Shown here piece by piece: positions 21,071 to 29,624 of a stretch of DNA of 36,409 nt. The notes beneath the pieces were generated by a model. The model searched no databases, was not told the origin of the DNA, and saw only the letters and a list, made by a program, of their open reading frames with translations. The stretch lies in the NCBI GenBank assembly GCA_937915475.1, contig CALGIR010000188.1, positions 1 to 36,409 of the forward strand, read 5' to 3'. The DNA is from an uncultured Bacteroidales bacterium (GTDB lineage Bacteria; Bacteroidota; Bacteroidia; Bacteroidales; Tenuifilaceae). Every line of letters starts with the position of its first letter. The first letter of the stretch is position 1. The position numbers and the translations under genes were made by a program.

Positions 21071-21577
21071 ATGAAAAGGTTTCTTAGTGCATTTTTTATG
21101 CTCGTATTGTCAAGCATGCTAATGGGGCAGAACTCCCCTGTGGACAAACTTTTTGAAAAGTATTCAGGGAAAGAGGGATACACCTCGGTTTATATATCTG
21201 AGTACATGTTTTCTCTTTTCTCATCAATAGATACTGAAGATAAGGCATTAAACAATGCCCTAAGCGGATTGTCAAGCATTAAGATTTTGACTACGGAAAA
21301 CCCAAAGCAGGGTATAAACTTCTATAATGAGATAATGAAAGAGCTCTCCAAAAATGACTATAAGGAGCTAATGGTTGTTAAAGAAAAGAGCGAACACCTT
21401 ACTTTTTTGGTAAAAGATGTTCAGGGTAAAATTGTTGAACTTTTACTTATTGCTGGAGGGGATTCCAATGTTTTAATATCAATCCAGGGTAAAAACATTG
21501 ACTTAAAACAGATTGTCAAAATTTCCCAATCAATAAAGATTGAAGGATTGGATGCGCTGGAGAAGATTAGTGAATAA
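21071..21577 (+). CDS. DUF4252-domain exported protein (copy c)
   Basis: The 168-residue paralogue of the gene at 18919 has a Sec signal peptide (MKRFLSAFFMLVLSSMLMGQ), then PVDKLFEKYSGKEGYTSVYIS, a central SSIKILTTEN strand, and the C-terminal strands HLTFLVKDVQGKIVELLLIAGG and VLISIQGKNIDLKQ. It follows the putative anti-sigma gene by 12 bases, so sigma, anti-sigma and this gene form one transcript. An envelope protein whose level or state is tied to the ECF pathway is likely, but function is unknown for the family. Immediately after its stop codon begins a decayed DUF2179-gene fragment. Confidence 0.82.
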   Translation: MKRFLSAFFMLVLSSMLMGQNSPVDKLFEKYSGKEGYTSVYISEYMFSLFSSIDTEDKALNNALSGLSSIKILTTENPKQGINFYNEIMKELSKNDYKELMVVKEKSEHLTFLVKDVQGKIVELLLIAGGDSNVLISIQGKNIDLKQIVKISQSIKIEGLDALEKISE

Positions 21578-21579
21578 TT

Positions 21580-21798
21580 TGTATCTATTATCGTAGGTAT
21601 TGTATGCTAATTGTTTTAGCGCGTGTTATTGACGTTACGCTTAGGTACAATGAGGGTTCTACTTGTCTCAAAAGGACAAAAGTTGATAGTTCTCATGCTA
21701 GATTTTATTGAGATTTTTATTAGAATATTTATCATTGTTCAGATAATATGGTCAACCTTGGCAATTTTACAACCACTACGATATGTTATATTTTGAGC
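21580..21798 (+). pseudogene. Decayed 5' fragment of a second DUF2179-family gene
   Basis: This stretch is a clear but mutated copy of the 5' part of the intact gene at 23546-24136. Identical blocks include GTCTCAAAAGGACAAAA (21665-21681 and 23656-23672), TGAGATTTTTAT and CAATTTT. Relative to the intact copy it carries an extra base in CTTAGG (against CTAGG) that breaks the frame, plus further indels. It begins at the stop codon of DUF4252 copy c and fades where the esterase region begins. The missing 3' end seems to lie on the other side of the esterase gene at about 23265-23390. Confidence 0.75.
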
Positions 21799-21874
21799 TA
21801 GACAAATGACTTATGGATTACTTGCCAAGCACATTAATTATGGTTATATTTATTTGCTTATAAATCAATTACTC

Positions 21875-23167
21875 ATGAAATGCTTTTTAGGGTTTTTATT
21901 GTTATTTTGCAGTATGTTTTCTTCAGCGCAAAATATTGAACAAAAAGTTATTCCTCTTGACGGGGATGCTAATTTGGACAGGCTAATTTTGGCGGCTGCT
22001 GATAAGGGATTGGTGTTAATGGGAGAGGCGAGTCATGGCACCCACGAATATTACCTATGGCGGGATAAGATAAGCCGACGACTAATAGCGGAACAAAACT
22101 TTAACTTTATTGCGGTTGAAGGAGATTTTGCCAGCTTGTATCATCTCAATCGCTATGTCAAAAATTTGGATGGTGCGGCAAACTCAGCTCAGGAGATTTT
22201 GTTAAAGCTCAACAGATGGCCAACCTGGATGTGGGCCAATGAAGAGGTTGTAGCATTGGCCGAATGGCTTCGCAGTTACAATGACAAGTTACCACAGGAT
22301 AAAAAAGTAGGCTTTTATGGCATGGATGTATATGATGAATGGAATTCCAAAAAAGTGGTTTTGGATTTACTCAAAAGAACAAACAAGACTGCTTATAGAT
22401 ATGTAAAAAGCCAATATAAGTGTTTCGGTTCGCACCAGGGAGATAGTTGGAGTTACGCTCATGCAGTGCGCGCCGGAAAAGAGGTATGTGCAACTGCCAC
22501 AAAAAATGTAGTAGAGTACATAAGAAATAATCGTAGTAGTTTTTCAGAGCTTTCTGATGATAGCTACTTTTATTTGCTACAAAACACAATCGTGGTACAG
22601 AATGCCGAGGAGTTTTACAGGGAAAGTGTAGCCTCAGAAGGATATGTTTCATGGAATTCTCGGGTTCATCATATGCATGGCACCGTCAATGATTTATTAA
22701 ATCTTTATGGTGAGAATTCCAAGGGAATTGTTTGGGCTCACAATACTCATATTGGCGATGCAGATTACACAAGTATGCGAAACACTGGTGAGAAAAATAT
22801 TGGGCAACTTTCCCGAGAAGGATTAGGCAACGATAATGTTCTTTTAATCGGATTTACCACCTATGAAGGAAAAGTGATGGCAGGCTCGAGTTGGGGTGCC
22901 CCCATGCAGGAAATGACCATTCCGCCTGCTGTTCCCAATAGCATAGAATATGAATTGAATCAAATTGAACAGGAATGCTTTTATATGATTTTTGATAAAG
23001 AGGATCGAAAGGAAGAGAACCTAAAGGTGATGGGTAATAGAGCAGTGGGGGTTGTCTATAATCCCTTTGGTGATAAAAGACAATTTATTCCCAGTATAGT
23101 TCCGTTGCGCTACGATGCTTTATTCTTTTTTAAAAAAACCACAGCTCTGCGAGTTTTGAAAAAGTGA
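21875..23167 (+). CDS. Exported erythromycin-esterase-family hydrolase
   Basis: The 430-residue protein begins with a signal peptide (MKCFLGFLLLFCSMFSSAQN). It then shows the erythromycin-esterase superfamily motifs: GEASHGTHEYY at 50-60 (H54 matches the catalytic His46 of EreB), IAVEGDFA at 79-86, a WPTWMW segment, and HNTHIGD at 290-295 preceded by a conserved WAH. I chose ATG at 21875 because the signal peptide starts there; the frame is open from 21806. Only a few superfamily members hydrolyse macrolides, and this one is exported and full length, so resistance should not be assumed. It lies between two decayed pieces of a DUF2179-DUF4301 junction, which suggests it was inserted there. Confidence 0.85.
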   Translation: MKCFLGFLLLFCSMFSSAQNIEQKVIPLDGDANLDRLILAAADKGLVLMGEASHGTHEYYLWRDKISRRLIAEQNFNFIAVEGDFASLYHLNRYVKNLDGAANSAQEILLKLNRWPTWMWANEEVVALAEWLRSYNDKLPQDKKVGFYGMDVYDEWNSKKVVLDLLKRTNKTAYRYVKSQYKCFGSHQGDSWSYAHAVRAGKEVCATATKNVVEYIRNNRSSFSELSDDSYFYLLQNTIVVQNAEEFYRESVASEGYVSWNSRVHHMHGTVNDLLNLYGENSKGIVWAHNTHIGDADYTSMRNTGEKNIGQLSREGLGNDNVLLIGFTTYEGKVMAGSSWGAPMQEMTIPPAVPNSIEYELNQIEQECFYMIFDKEDRKEENLKVMGNRAVGVVYNPFGDKRQFIPSIVPLRYDALFFFKKTTALRVLKK

Positions 23168-23264
23168 AGATTCTTGAATAAAATATTTTTCTTTATTTAG
23201 GATGCTTGTTGTGTGGTTAACTCCATAATATTATTGTCAAAATCTCATATAACCAAGCGTAATT

Positions 23265-23390
23265 CATTTAAAATGCAGTGGCTTGGTTTCATGTTATTTA
23301 AGTTTTGCCTTATGCTGTTTGTGCGCAGTAAATCTACCATCTTACAGGGTTAAATAGCTGAACGGGAATCCCAACAAAAATCATTATAAA
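23265..23390. pseudogene. Decayed copy of the DUF2179/DUF4301 3'-3' junction
   Basis: This matches the intact junction at about 24110-24235. Shared blocks in order are ATGCTGTT, GCGCAGTA, the 14-base TTACAGGGTTAAAT (23342-23355 against 24195-24208), and CAACAAAAAT. In the intact copy these encode the C-terminus of DUF4301 on the minus strand. Here indels destroy the frame and only about 85-125 bases are left. It pairs with the DUF2179 fragment on the other side of the esterase gene. The rest of the gap to the intact DUF2179 gene at 23546 shows nothing else. Confidence 0.68.
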
Positions 23391-23545
23391 GAGGCAATGG
23401 TTGTTAAATAAGGGTTCGAGCACCGAAAGGATTGAATATACTAGAGAATATTAACAAATAATTTTTTATAAATTGCTGCTTTATTCATTTTATGAACTGA
23501 TGTATTAGAAATCTTCTTAGTTTTGCACCTTTAAAATTGTAAAAA

Positions 23546-24136
23546 ATGGATTTAATATTTTTTGAAAGCAGTCTGTATCTATATCTAGTATTACCATTGT
23601 TAATCTTTTTTGCCCGTATTATTGATGTTACGCTAGGCACAATGAGGATTATCTTTGTCTCAAAAGGACAAAAAATGATAGCACCCATACTAGGCTTTTT
23701 TGAGATTTTTATTTGGATAATTGCTATGGGTCAAATAATGAGCAATCTCAACAATTTTGCGTGTTATTTTGCCTATGCTGCTGGTTTTGCCACAGGTAAT
23801 TGGGTGGGTATGAGGCTGGAAGAGCATTTAGCTATGGGCAATCTGATTATAAGGGTTATTGCTTCAAAGGATGGTAATCTTTTGGTTAAGAAACTAAATG
23901 AGAATGGCTATGGTGCAACTACAGTTGAGGCTGAAGGCAGTAAGGGTAAAGTTCATTTGATATATTCTATAGTTAAGCGCAGCAATCTCCCCCATGTTAC
24001 ATCAGTAATTGAGCAATTTAACCCCAAAACATTTTTCTCCATTGAAGATGTTAGAAAAGTTAGCTCTGGAATATTTCCAGCAAAATCCCCTATCAGAAAA
24101 CTTAACCCGCTAAAACGCTGGCGTAAAGGAAAGTAG
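23546..24136 (+). CDS. DUF2179/UPF0316-family membrane protein
   Basis: The 196-residue protein has three N-terminal transmembrane segments (about 11-33, 40-60, 65-87), including the family-typical FFARIIDVTLGTMRIIFVSKGQK and LGFFEIFIWIIAMGQIM. A cytosolic DUF2179-type domain follows (about 100-170: IIRVIASKDGNLLVKKLNENGYGATTVEAEGSKGKVHLIYSIVKR is its core). The same small domain occurs in YitT-type membrane proteins; molecular function is unknown. It is convergent with the DUF4301 gene, with only 17 bases between stop codons. A degraded partial copy lies about 2 kb upstream. Confidence 0.85.
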   Translation: MDLIFFESSLYLYLVLPLLIFFARIIDVTLGTMRIIFVSKGQKMIAPILGFFEIFIWIIAMGQIMSNLNNFACYFAYAAGFATGNWVGMRLEEHLAMGNLIIRVIASKDGNLLVKKLNENGYGATTVEAEGSKGKVHLIYSIVKRSNLPHVTSVIEQFNPKTFFSIEDVRKVSSGIFPAKSPIRKLNPLKRWRKGK

Positions 24137-24153
24137 GTTTTTTGATGTTAAAA

Positions 24154-25659
24154 CTATGCCTGATGCTGTTCGCGCAGTAGGTCCATTACCGTTTTTACAG
24201 GGTTAAATGTTACCAGCGGAACCTCAACAAAAATGGTGTTCCAATTTGCCATTGCCCCATTCCAAAGACCTGGAAGTTCCTGTACCTTAATCTCCTTGCC
24301 ATTATAACTTTTTGTTGAAATAAATCCAGCTGTTGGTTCAGTGTAGTTTAAGAGATTGAATTTTTGACCCTCAACATCTTTTGTTGCACAAACCAAATCA
24401 ACAGGATTAAAATGTGTTGATGCGCTAAATATTTCTTTCTGCTTTGGGCTGTTCTGATTAACTTGTGATTTTTCAACAATTTGAAGCGATATAGAACCAT
24501 CAGTATTTGTGGTCCAAAACGGACCTCCTCCAGGTTCTCCCTCGTTTTTAACCATGCCACAAACCCTGAGCGGACGGTTTAATTTCTCAAGTAAATAAGA
24601 TTTAAGCGCATCGGGGTTACTTACTTCTAAACCTAAAGGCGAAAGTATACAGAGCTCATTAATTGTGAAATCAAGGATTTCTCCAAGAGATTTGATATCA
24701 ACACTCTCTCCTTGTAAAAGGTTCAAATAATCGAAAATGATGCTTTGGTAGCTAATAAGAAGCCCCATAAGGGCTTTTTTATACAGAACGGTTTGAGGTT
24801 TTAGCCTATCGGATACAACATTGTCAATGTTTTTAACAAAAATGATATCGCTTGATAAGTCATTCAGATTCTCAATTAGCGCACCGTGTCCCCCAGGTCG
24901 AAGGAGCAGGTTTCCATCAGAATTTCTGACGGGTATGCTGTTTTTGTCCACAGCAATGGTGTCGGTACTTTTCTTTTGTTCCGAGAAGGTAACGTTTAGT
25001 TTAACTCCATACTTGGAGCAAATTAATTGGGATTTATCATTCAGAATCTCTTTGAAGTTTTCTAAATGCTCGGGCGATACAGTTAAATGTATATTCACCT
25101 CGTTATTAGGCATTCTGGCATACTGAGTGCCTTCAACTATCTGCTCTTCAAATGCAGTGCGCGTGTGGTCGCTGTACTTGTGAAACTTGATAAGCCCTTT
25201 TGGTAGTGCACCATAATTTAATCCATTTGGGTCAAGTAATGCTTCAATTATTGGTTCAAAATCCTCTTGATCCACGAGATCGTTTAGGCTTAAATTTTCA
25301 CTGTCAAGTATTTCTATCAAATCATTATAAAAAGGAAACTTGGGGAGGTTCGAAATAAACTCGCATGTTAAAGGATTGATTTCCCCTGTGGTTTTAAATT
25401 GATTTAGTTCTTTGAACATACGGGTTGCTGCACCCGATGCAGGCACAAATTTTAAACGATTGCCTTCGTAGCTTTTGTATACCTCAATGAGATCATCAAC
25501 CTCACTGTCTTCAAGTCTAATAATTCCATCGTTTACCTTCGCGGGGCAAACAAGATGGATGGGAGGGAAGCCTTCCTTAAACTTGTCAATCTGCCTATAG
25601 GCCAGATTACCAGATATTCCAAGTTTTTCGAGTTGTAAAATGTCCTTTTCAGAAAGCAT
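24154..25659 (-). CDS. DUF4301-family protein
   Basis: The 501-residue cytosolic protein matches the Bacteroidota DUF4301 family. It has an N-terminal helical segment, then KFVPASGAATRMFKELNQF near residues 72-90, a RPGGHGALIENLNDL stretch in the middle, and GMVKNEGEPGGGPFW later. The PASGAATRM and RPGGHGAL segments look like nucleotide/phosphate-binding loops of sugar nucleotidyltransferase-like folds, but this is a reading of motifs, not an established activity. No signal peptide is visible. It is convergent with the DUF2179 gene. A fragment of its 3' end is repeated in decayed form at about 23300-23390. Confidence 0.8.
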   Translation of the reverse strand: MLSEKDILQLEKLGISGNLAYRQIDKFKEGFPPIHLVCPAKVNDGIIRLEDSEVDDLIEVYKSYEGNRLKFVPASGAATRMFKELNQFKTTGEINPLTCEFISNLPKFPFYNDLIEILDSENLSLNDLVDQEDFEPIIEALLDPNGLNYGALPKGLIKFHKYSDHTRTAFEEQIVEGTQYARMPNNEVNIHLTVSPEHLENFKEILNDKSQLICSKYGVKLNVTFSEQKKSTDTIAVDKNSIPVRNSDGNLLLRPGGHGALIENLNDLSSDIIFVKNIDNVVSDRLKPQTVLYKKALMGLLISYQSIIFDYLNLLQGESVDIKSLGEILDFTINELCILSPLGLEVSNPDALKSYLLEKLNRPLRVCGMVKNEGEPGGGPFWTTNTDGSISLQIVEKSQVNQNSPKQKEIFSASTHFNPVDLVCATKDVEGQKFNLLNYTEPTAGFISTKSYNGKEIKVQELPGLWNGAMANWNTIFVEVPLVTFNPVKTVMDLLREQHQA

Positions 25660-26150
25660 TGTGAGTTTGATTAATTAACAAAGTGAGTTTAGCAAATATG
25701 AGGGAATTGAGTGGGTAAATATCGCCATTTTTTTTCCTTTTGCTAGCTTTAAGCTATTATTTAACGACGTATCATTCAATATTCCAAAGCGAAGAAAAGT
25801 AATCGATAAAGATTGTTCCTATTGATTACTAGGTAACTGCTGCTGATGGTGAGTGTATAAGTAATCGGAGATTAGCAACTTAATAGGCAGAACCTTAAGT
25901 TGATTGTTCGGATAGGAAGTGATTCACTTTTTATTTAAAAAGAGTGGTATAGGCAGCGGGTAATAGTATATTACAAGTTAAGGGTAGGTAGATTTAGGGT
26001 TAACTGATTGGTGTGAAATAAACATCTCCAGTTAGTCCATTTCTCTGAAAAATTTGCTATACAGAATGACTTTAAAGCCAGGCGTTTGTGTTGATATGGA
26101 TATTACATCTCAGATATTAGGGTTAAATAAACCTTGCTGTGAAACTATTT
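25660..26150. other. About 490-base non-coding gap between DUF4301 and tpx
   Basis: I see no open frame with protein-like composition, no tRNA and no clear repeats here. It probably contains the DUF4301 promoter near 25660-25700, but no convincing consensus boxes. The right end is bounded by the tpx terminator. It could hold an unrecognised small RNA or a fully decayed gene. Confidence 0.4.
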
Positions 26151-26174
26151 AAAAAAAGGGGCAGAAAATGCCCC
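26151..26174 (-). terminator. Intrinsic terminator of tpx
   Basis: A GGGGCA/TGCCCC stem (26158-26163 with 26169-26174, five-base loop) is followed on the minus strand by seven T residues. It is 25 bases after the tpx stop codon. Confidence 0.85.
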
Positions 26175-26198
26175 CTTCTGGTCTCAAAAAAAGGAACA

Positions 26199-26711
26199 CT
26201 ACTTTATCATTCTGTTTAACTTGGCTATAGCAGCCTCATAGTTTGGTTCATTTCCAATTTCAGGAACAATCTCAACGTACTGCACTATATTTTTATCATC
26301 AATAATTATCACGCCTCTAGCCAAAAGCCTTAATTCCTTTATGTGAAACCCAAACTTATTTCCAAAATCCATGTCCTTGTGGTCCGATAATGGAGTTAAG
26401 TTATCAATACCCTCCGCACCACAGAAGCGCTTTAGCGCAAATGGTAAATCGGCTGATAGAGCAATAAATGCTACCTTATTTTTAAACTTTGCGGCTTCCT
26501 GATTAAACTTTCTAGTTTGTAGTGAGCAAACGCTGGTATCAATTGATGGAAATATGGAAATGAGTTTTACCTTACTTGAAAATTCATCTAATGTAATGGG
26601 TTTTAGAGATTCGTCAATTGCAGTGAAGTTTTCTGCTTTATCGCCAACCTCAACTAATTTCCCGATAAGGTTAACTGGATTTGCTCCAAAGGTAATTTTA
26701 CTATTGTTCAT
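26199..26711 (-). CDS. tpx: Thiol peroxidase (atypical 2-Cys peroxiredoxin)
   Basis: The 170-residue length and motifs are those of bacterial Tpx. The peroxidatic cysteine is C62 in SIDTSVCSLQTRKFN. The resolving cysteine is C97 in FALKRFCGAEG. The DLPFALKRFC and SDHKDMDFG segments are also typical, as is the RLLARGVIIID strand. It reduces hydrogen peroxide and alkyl hydroperoxides using thioredoxin and acts in the cytosol. It is downstream of clpC on the same strand. Intrinsic terminators lie between them (26805-26831) and after it, so it is probably transcribed on its own. Confidence 0.94.
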   Translation of the reverse strand: MNNSKITFGANPVNLIGKLVEVGDKAENFTAIDESLKPITLDEFSSKVKLISIFPSIDTSVCSLQTRKFNQEAAKFKNKVAFIALSADLPFALKRFCGAEGIDNLTPLSDHKDMDFGNKFGFHIKELRLLARGVIIIDDKNIVQYVEIVPEIGNEPNYEAAIAKLNRMIK

Positions 26712-26804
26712 GGCTAGTTAGTGTTTATGTTATTAATCAATTTAATCTATCTAACGTGTTAAATACAACTTTGTTTATTTGGTATTTGAAATAGTCTTTT
26801 TATT

Positions 26805-26831
26805 AAAAAAGCGCCCCAAAATAGGGCGCTT
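26805..26831 (-). terminator. Intrinsic terminator of clpC
   Basis: A GCGCCC/GGGCGC stem (26811-26816 with 26824-26829), extended by A-T pairs, is followed on the minus strand by six T residues. It begins right after the clpC stop codon. Confidence 0.85.
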
Positions 26832-26836
26832 TGTGT

Positions 26837-29371
26837 TTATGTAATGTCCGTATCGGTGTTGGCTTCCTCTTTTTCGTCCTTTTTCTTAATTTTAATTGTT
26901 ATCTCATCACTCTTCTTGCTATAACCAACCTGAATTGTATCACCCACTTGAATTTCACTTTTAATAATTACTTCAGCCATTTCATCTTCGAGGTGTTTTT
27001 GGATAGCACGTTTAAGCGGGCGGGCTCCGTACTGAATGTCGTAACCCTTCTCTGCAACAAAGTCTTTTGCAGCGTTGGATAGTTGAATTCTGTAACCCAA
27101 GTTGTGAATTCTTTCGAACAATCCTTTAAGTTCAATATCGATAATCTTATGGATGTCCTCCCTAGTTAATGAGTTAAATATTATAATATCGTCTAAACGG
27201 TTAAGGAATTCAGGGGCAAAGGCTTTCTTAAGGGCTTTTTGTATTACACTTTTTGCGTAATCATCTGATGATGACTCAATATTTGGTGATTTAAATCCAA
27301 CACCTCTACCAAAATCTTTCAGTTCCCTTGTACCTATGTTTGAGGTCATTATGATAACAGTATTCTTAAAATCTACTCTTCTTCCAAGGCTATCGGTAAG
27401 TTGACCTTCATCAAGTACTTGAAGTAAAATATGAAATACATCTGGGTGTGCTTTCTCAATCTCATCTAGCAGAACTATGGAGTAAGGTCTGCGTCTTACC
27501 TTTTCTGTAAGTTGCCCACCTTGTTCGTATCCAACATATCCTGGAGGAGCTCCAATCAACCTTGACACAGAGAATTTTTCCATGTATTCACTCATATCAA
27601 TCCTTATCAGATTCTCAGTGGTATCGAATAGATATGTTGCTAAAACTTTGGCAAGTTGGGTTTTACCAACACCAGTAGGACCGAGGAAAACAAAAGTGCC
27701 AATGGGTTTGTTAGGATCCTTTAGTCCTGCTCTATTGCGTTGTATTGATTTTACAATCTTAGCAATGGCCTCATCCTGTCCTATAATAGAGTCTTTGATC
27801 TCTTCGCCCATCCTAAGTAAACGACTTCCCTCAGCCTGCGCTATTCGCTGAACCGGCACTCCTGTCATCATTGCAACAACTTCGGCAACTTTTTCATCAT
27901 AAACAAGTTCTCGGTGTTTAACAAGTTCTCGTTCCCAGCGTTGCTGTTCCTTGTCAAGTTGTTCAAGAAACTGCTTTTCTCTATCCCGAAAACTGGCAGC
28001 AGATTCGAAATCCTGATTCTTAACGGCTTTAAGTTTCTCAACTTTGGCTTCCTCAATTTGTTTTTCCAGTGTCAGAATCTTTTCTGGCACCTTAATGTTT
28101 GCTATGTGAACCCTTGAGCCAGCCTCATCAAGTGCATCAATGGCTTTATCAGGTAGATGTCTGTCCGAAATGTATCGCATCGTAAGTTTTACACAGGCCT
28201 CAATTGCTTCTGGAGAATAGGTTACATTATGATGATCTTCGTAGCGTTCTTTGATCTTATTTAGTATCTCAACGGTTTCCTCTGGAGAGGTGGGCTCAAC
28301 TATTACCTTTTGGAAACGTCTCTCTAGGGCGCCATCTTTTTCAATGTGCTCACGGTATTCATCTAGTGTTGTTGCTCCAATACATTGCAATTCACCTCTC
28401 GCAAGGGCAGGTTTGAGCATGTTTGCAGCGTCTAGTGAACCAGTTGCACCCCCAGCACCAACAATGGTATGGATTTCATCGATGAACAGGATAACATCAT
28501 TAGTTTTTGAAAGCTCGTTAAGAATTGCTTTCATTCTTTCTTCAAATTGACCTCTGTATTTTGTTCCGGCAACAATCGAAGCTAAATCCAAAGTAACTAC
28601 CCTTTTGTTAAAAAGTATACGCGATACTTTTCTTTTAGCTATTCGTAGTGCCAGACCTTCTGCAATTGCAGATTTTCCTACGCCAGGATCCCCTATAAGT
28701 ATGGGATTGTTCTTTTTTCTGCGGCTAAGGATTTGGGATATGCGCTCAATTTCGCGCTCTCGTCCAACTATTGGATCCAGTCTATTTTCCTCGGCAGCTT
28801 TTGTAAGATCTATTCCAAAGTTGTCGAGGACAGGAGTGTCACTGACCGCTTTTCCTGGTGTTTGCTGCGGACCACGTTGCGATCCAAATGAGCGCTCATC
28901 TTCCTCATCGGAAAAATCGGCTTTTGCTTCAATGATTTCAGGTTTTAGTTCAGCTTTTACGGTAAAATACCCTATGTCATTTTCATTTAACAATTGGGTT
29001 ACAATGCTGCTCTCATCCTTCAGTATTGCCAATAATAGGTGAACAGTACTAATGGTGTCATTTTTAAGTTCTCGAGCAACAAGCGCTACTAACTTTAGCA
29101 CCCTCTCAGCATTTTTAATTAGAGGTATGCTATCAGGATCGGTGGGGCTGGGGCTTATTGCCGTATTTCGAATTTTCGTTTCAATAATCTTCTTTGTTTC
29201 AGCCAGATCTAGTCCTAACTCCAAAAGAATATTAATTGCAGCACCCTCGCCATCGCGAAGAATTCCAAGGAAAAGGTGTTCGGTTCTAATTGTAGTATTA
29301 CCTAGACGAACAGCTTCTTCACGGCTGTAAGTCAGAACTTCCTTTATCTTATTTGAATATTTATAGTCCAT
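26837..29371 (-). CDS. clpC: ATP-dependent Clp protease ATP-binding subunit ClpC
   Basis: The 844-residue Hsp100 unfoldase has an N-terminal double Clp-N repeat (about 1-145). The first AAA+ domain has Walker A GDPGVGKSA and Walker B VILFIDEIH. A short middle domain with a UVR-like QDFESAASFRDREKQFLEQL helix is diagnostic of ClpC over ClpB. The second AAA+ domain has Walker A GPTGVGKTQ and Walker B VLLDEIEKAH. GVGF near the ClpP-docking loop fits a ClpP partner. The acidic/lysine-rich tail ends in DTDIT. It unfolds proteins for ClpP (not in the window). I chose ATG at 29371 (MDYKYSNKIKEVL); the upstream in-frame start at 29425 adds 18 residues not typical of the family. It is divergent from gyrA. 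Confidence 0.95.
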   Translation of the reverse strand: MDYKYSNKIKEVLTYSREEAVRLGNTTIRTEHLFLGILRDGEGAAINILLELGLDLAETKKIIETKIRNTAISPSPTDPDSIPLIKNAERVLKLVALVARELKNDTISTVHLLLAILKDESSIVTQLLNENDIGYFTVKAELKPEIIEAKADFSDEEDERSFGSQRGPQQTPGKAVSDTPVLDNFGIDLTKAAEENRLDPIVGREREIERISQILSRRKKNNPILIGDPGVGKSAIAEGLALRIAKRKVSRILFNKRVVTLDLASIVAGTKYRGQFEERMKAILNELSKTNDVILFIDEIHTIVGAGGATGSLDAANMLKPALARGELQCIGATTLDEYREHIEKDGALERRFQKVIVEPTSPEETVEILNKIKERYEDHHNVTYSPEAIEACVKLTMRYISDRHLPDKAIDALDEAGSRVHIANIKVPEKILTLEKQIEEAKVEKLKAVKNQDFESAASFRDREKQFLEQLDKEQQRWERELVKHRELVYDEKVAEVVAMMTGVPVQRIAQAEGSRLLRMGEEIKDSIIGQDEAIAKIVKSIQRNRAGLKDPNKPIGTFVFLGPTGVGKTQLAKVLATYLFDTTENLIRIDMSEYMEKFSVSRLIGAPPGYVGYEQGGQLTEKVRRRPYSIVLLDEIEKAHPDVFHILLQVLDEGQLTDSLGRRVDFKNTVIIMTSNIGTRELKDFGRGVGFKSPNIESSSDDYAKSVIQKALKKAFAPEFLNRLDDIIIFNSLTREDIHKIIDIELKGLFERIHNLGYRIQLSNAAKDFVAEKGYDIQYGARPLKRAIQKHLEDEMAEVIIKSEIQVGDTIQVGYSKKSDEITIKIKKKDEKEEANTDTDIT

Positions 29372-29394
29372 AAAAAAACTTGATTTTTTCGTTA

Positions 29395-29425
29395 CTAAAG
29401 TAGTATAGAATAACAGAATTACCAA
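29395..29425 (-). promoter_or_regulatory. Possible clpC promoter
   Basis: On the minus strand, TTGG at 29422-29425, a 19-base spacer and TACTTTAG at 29395-29402 match the Bacteroidota TTTG / TAnnTTTG pattern with one mismatch in each box. Position fits a leader of about 17 bases. The match is imperfect, so this is tentative. Confidence 0.35.
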
Positions 29426-29624
29426 CCGAATGTTGTCAATTTACACAATTATTGAGACTTTAAAGATAGTTTTAAGAGTGTTTAAGCTATTGTTACAAAA
29501 CATGTTTATAAATACTCGACTTTTCATTTAATAATCTGCTATTAAAATGGTACATTAGCGAGTTATTTATTGAAGGGTATCCTGATTTAAGTATGCATTT
29601 TTGCTAATAAAAAAAGTTTCACAG

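Noticed and set aside
21875..23167. Macrolide resistance gene
   Set aside because: The family motifs are present, but most members of the erythromycin-esterase superfamily are not macrolide esterases, and this one is exported with no resistance context.
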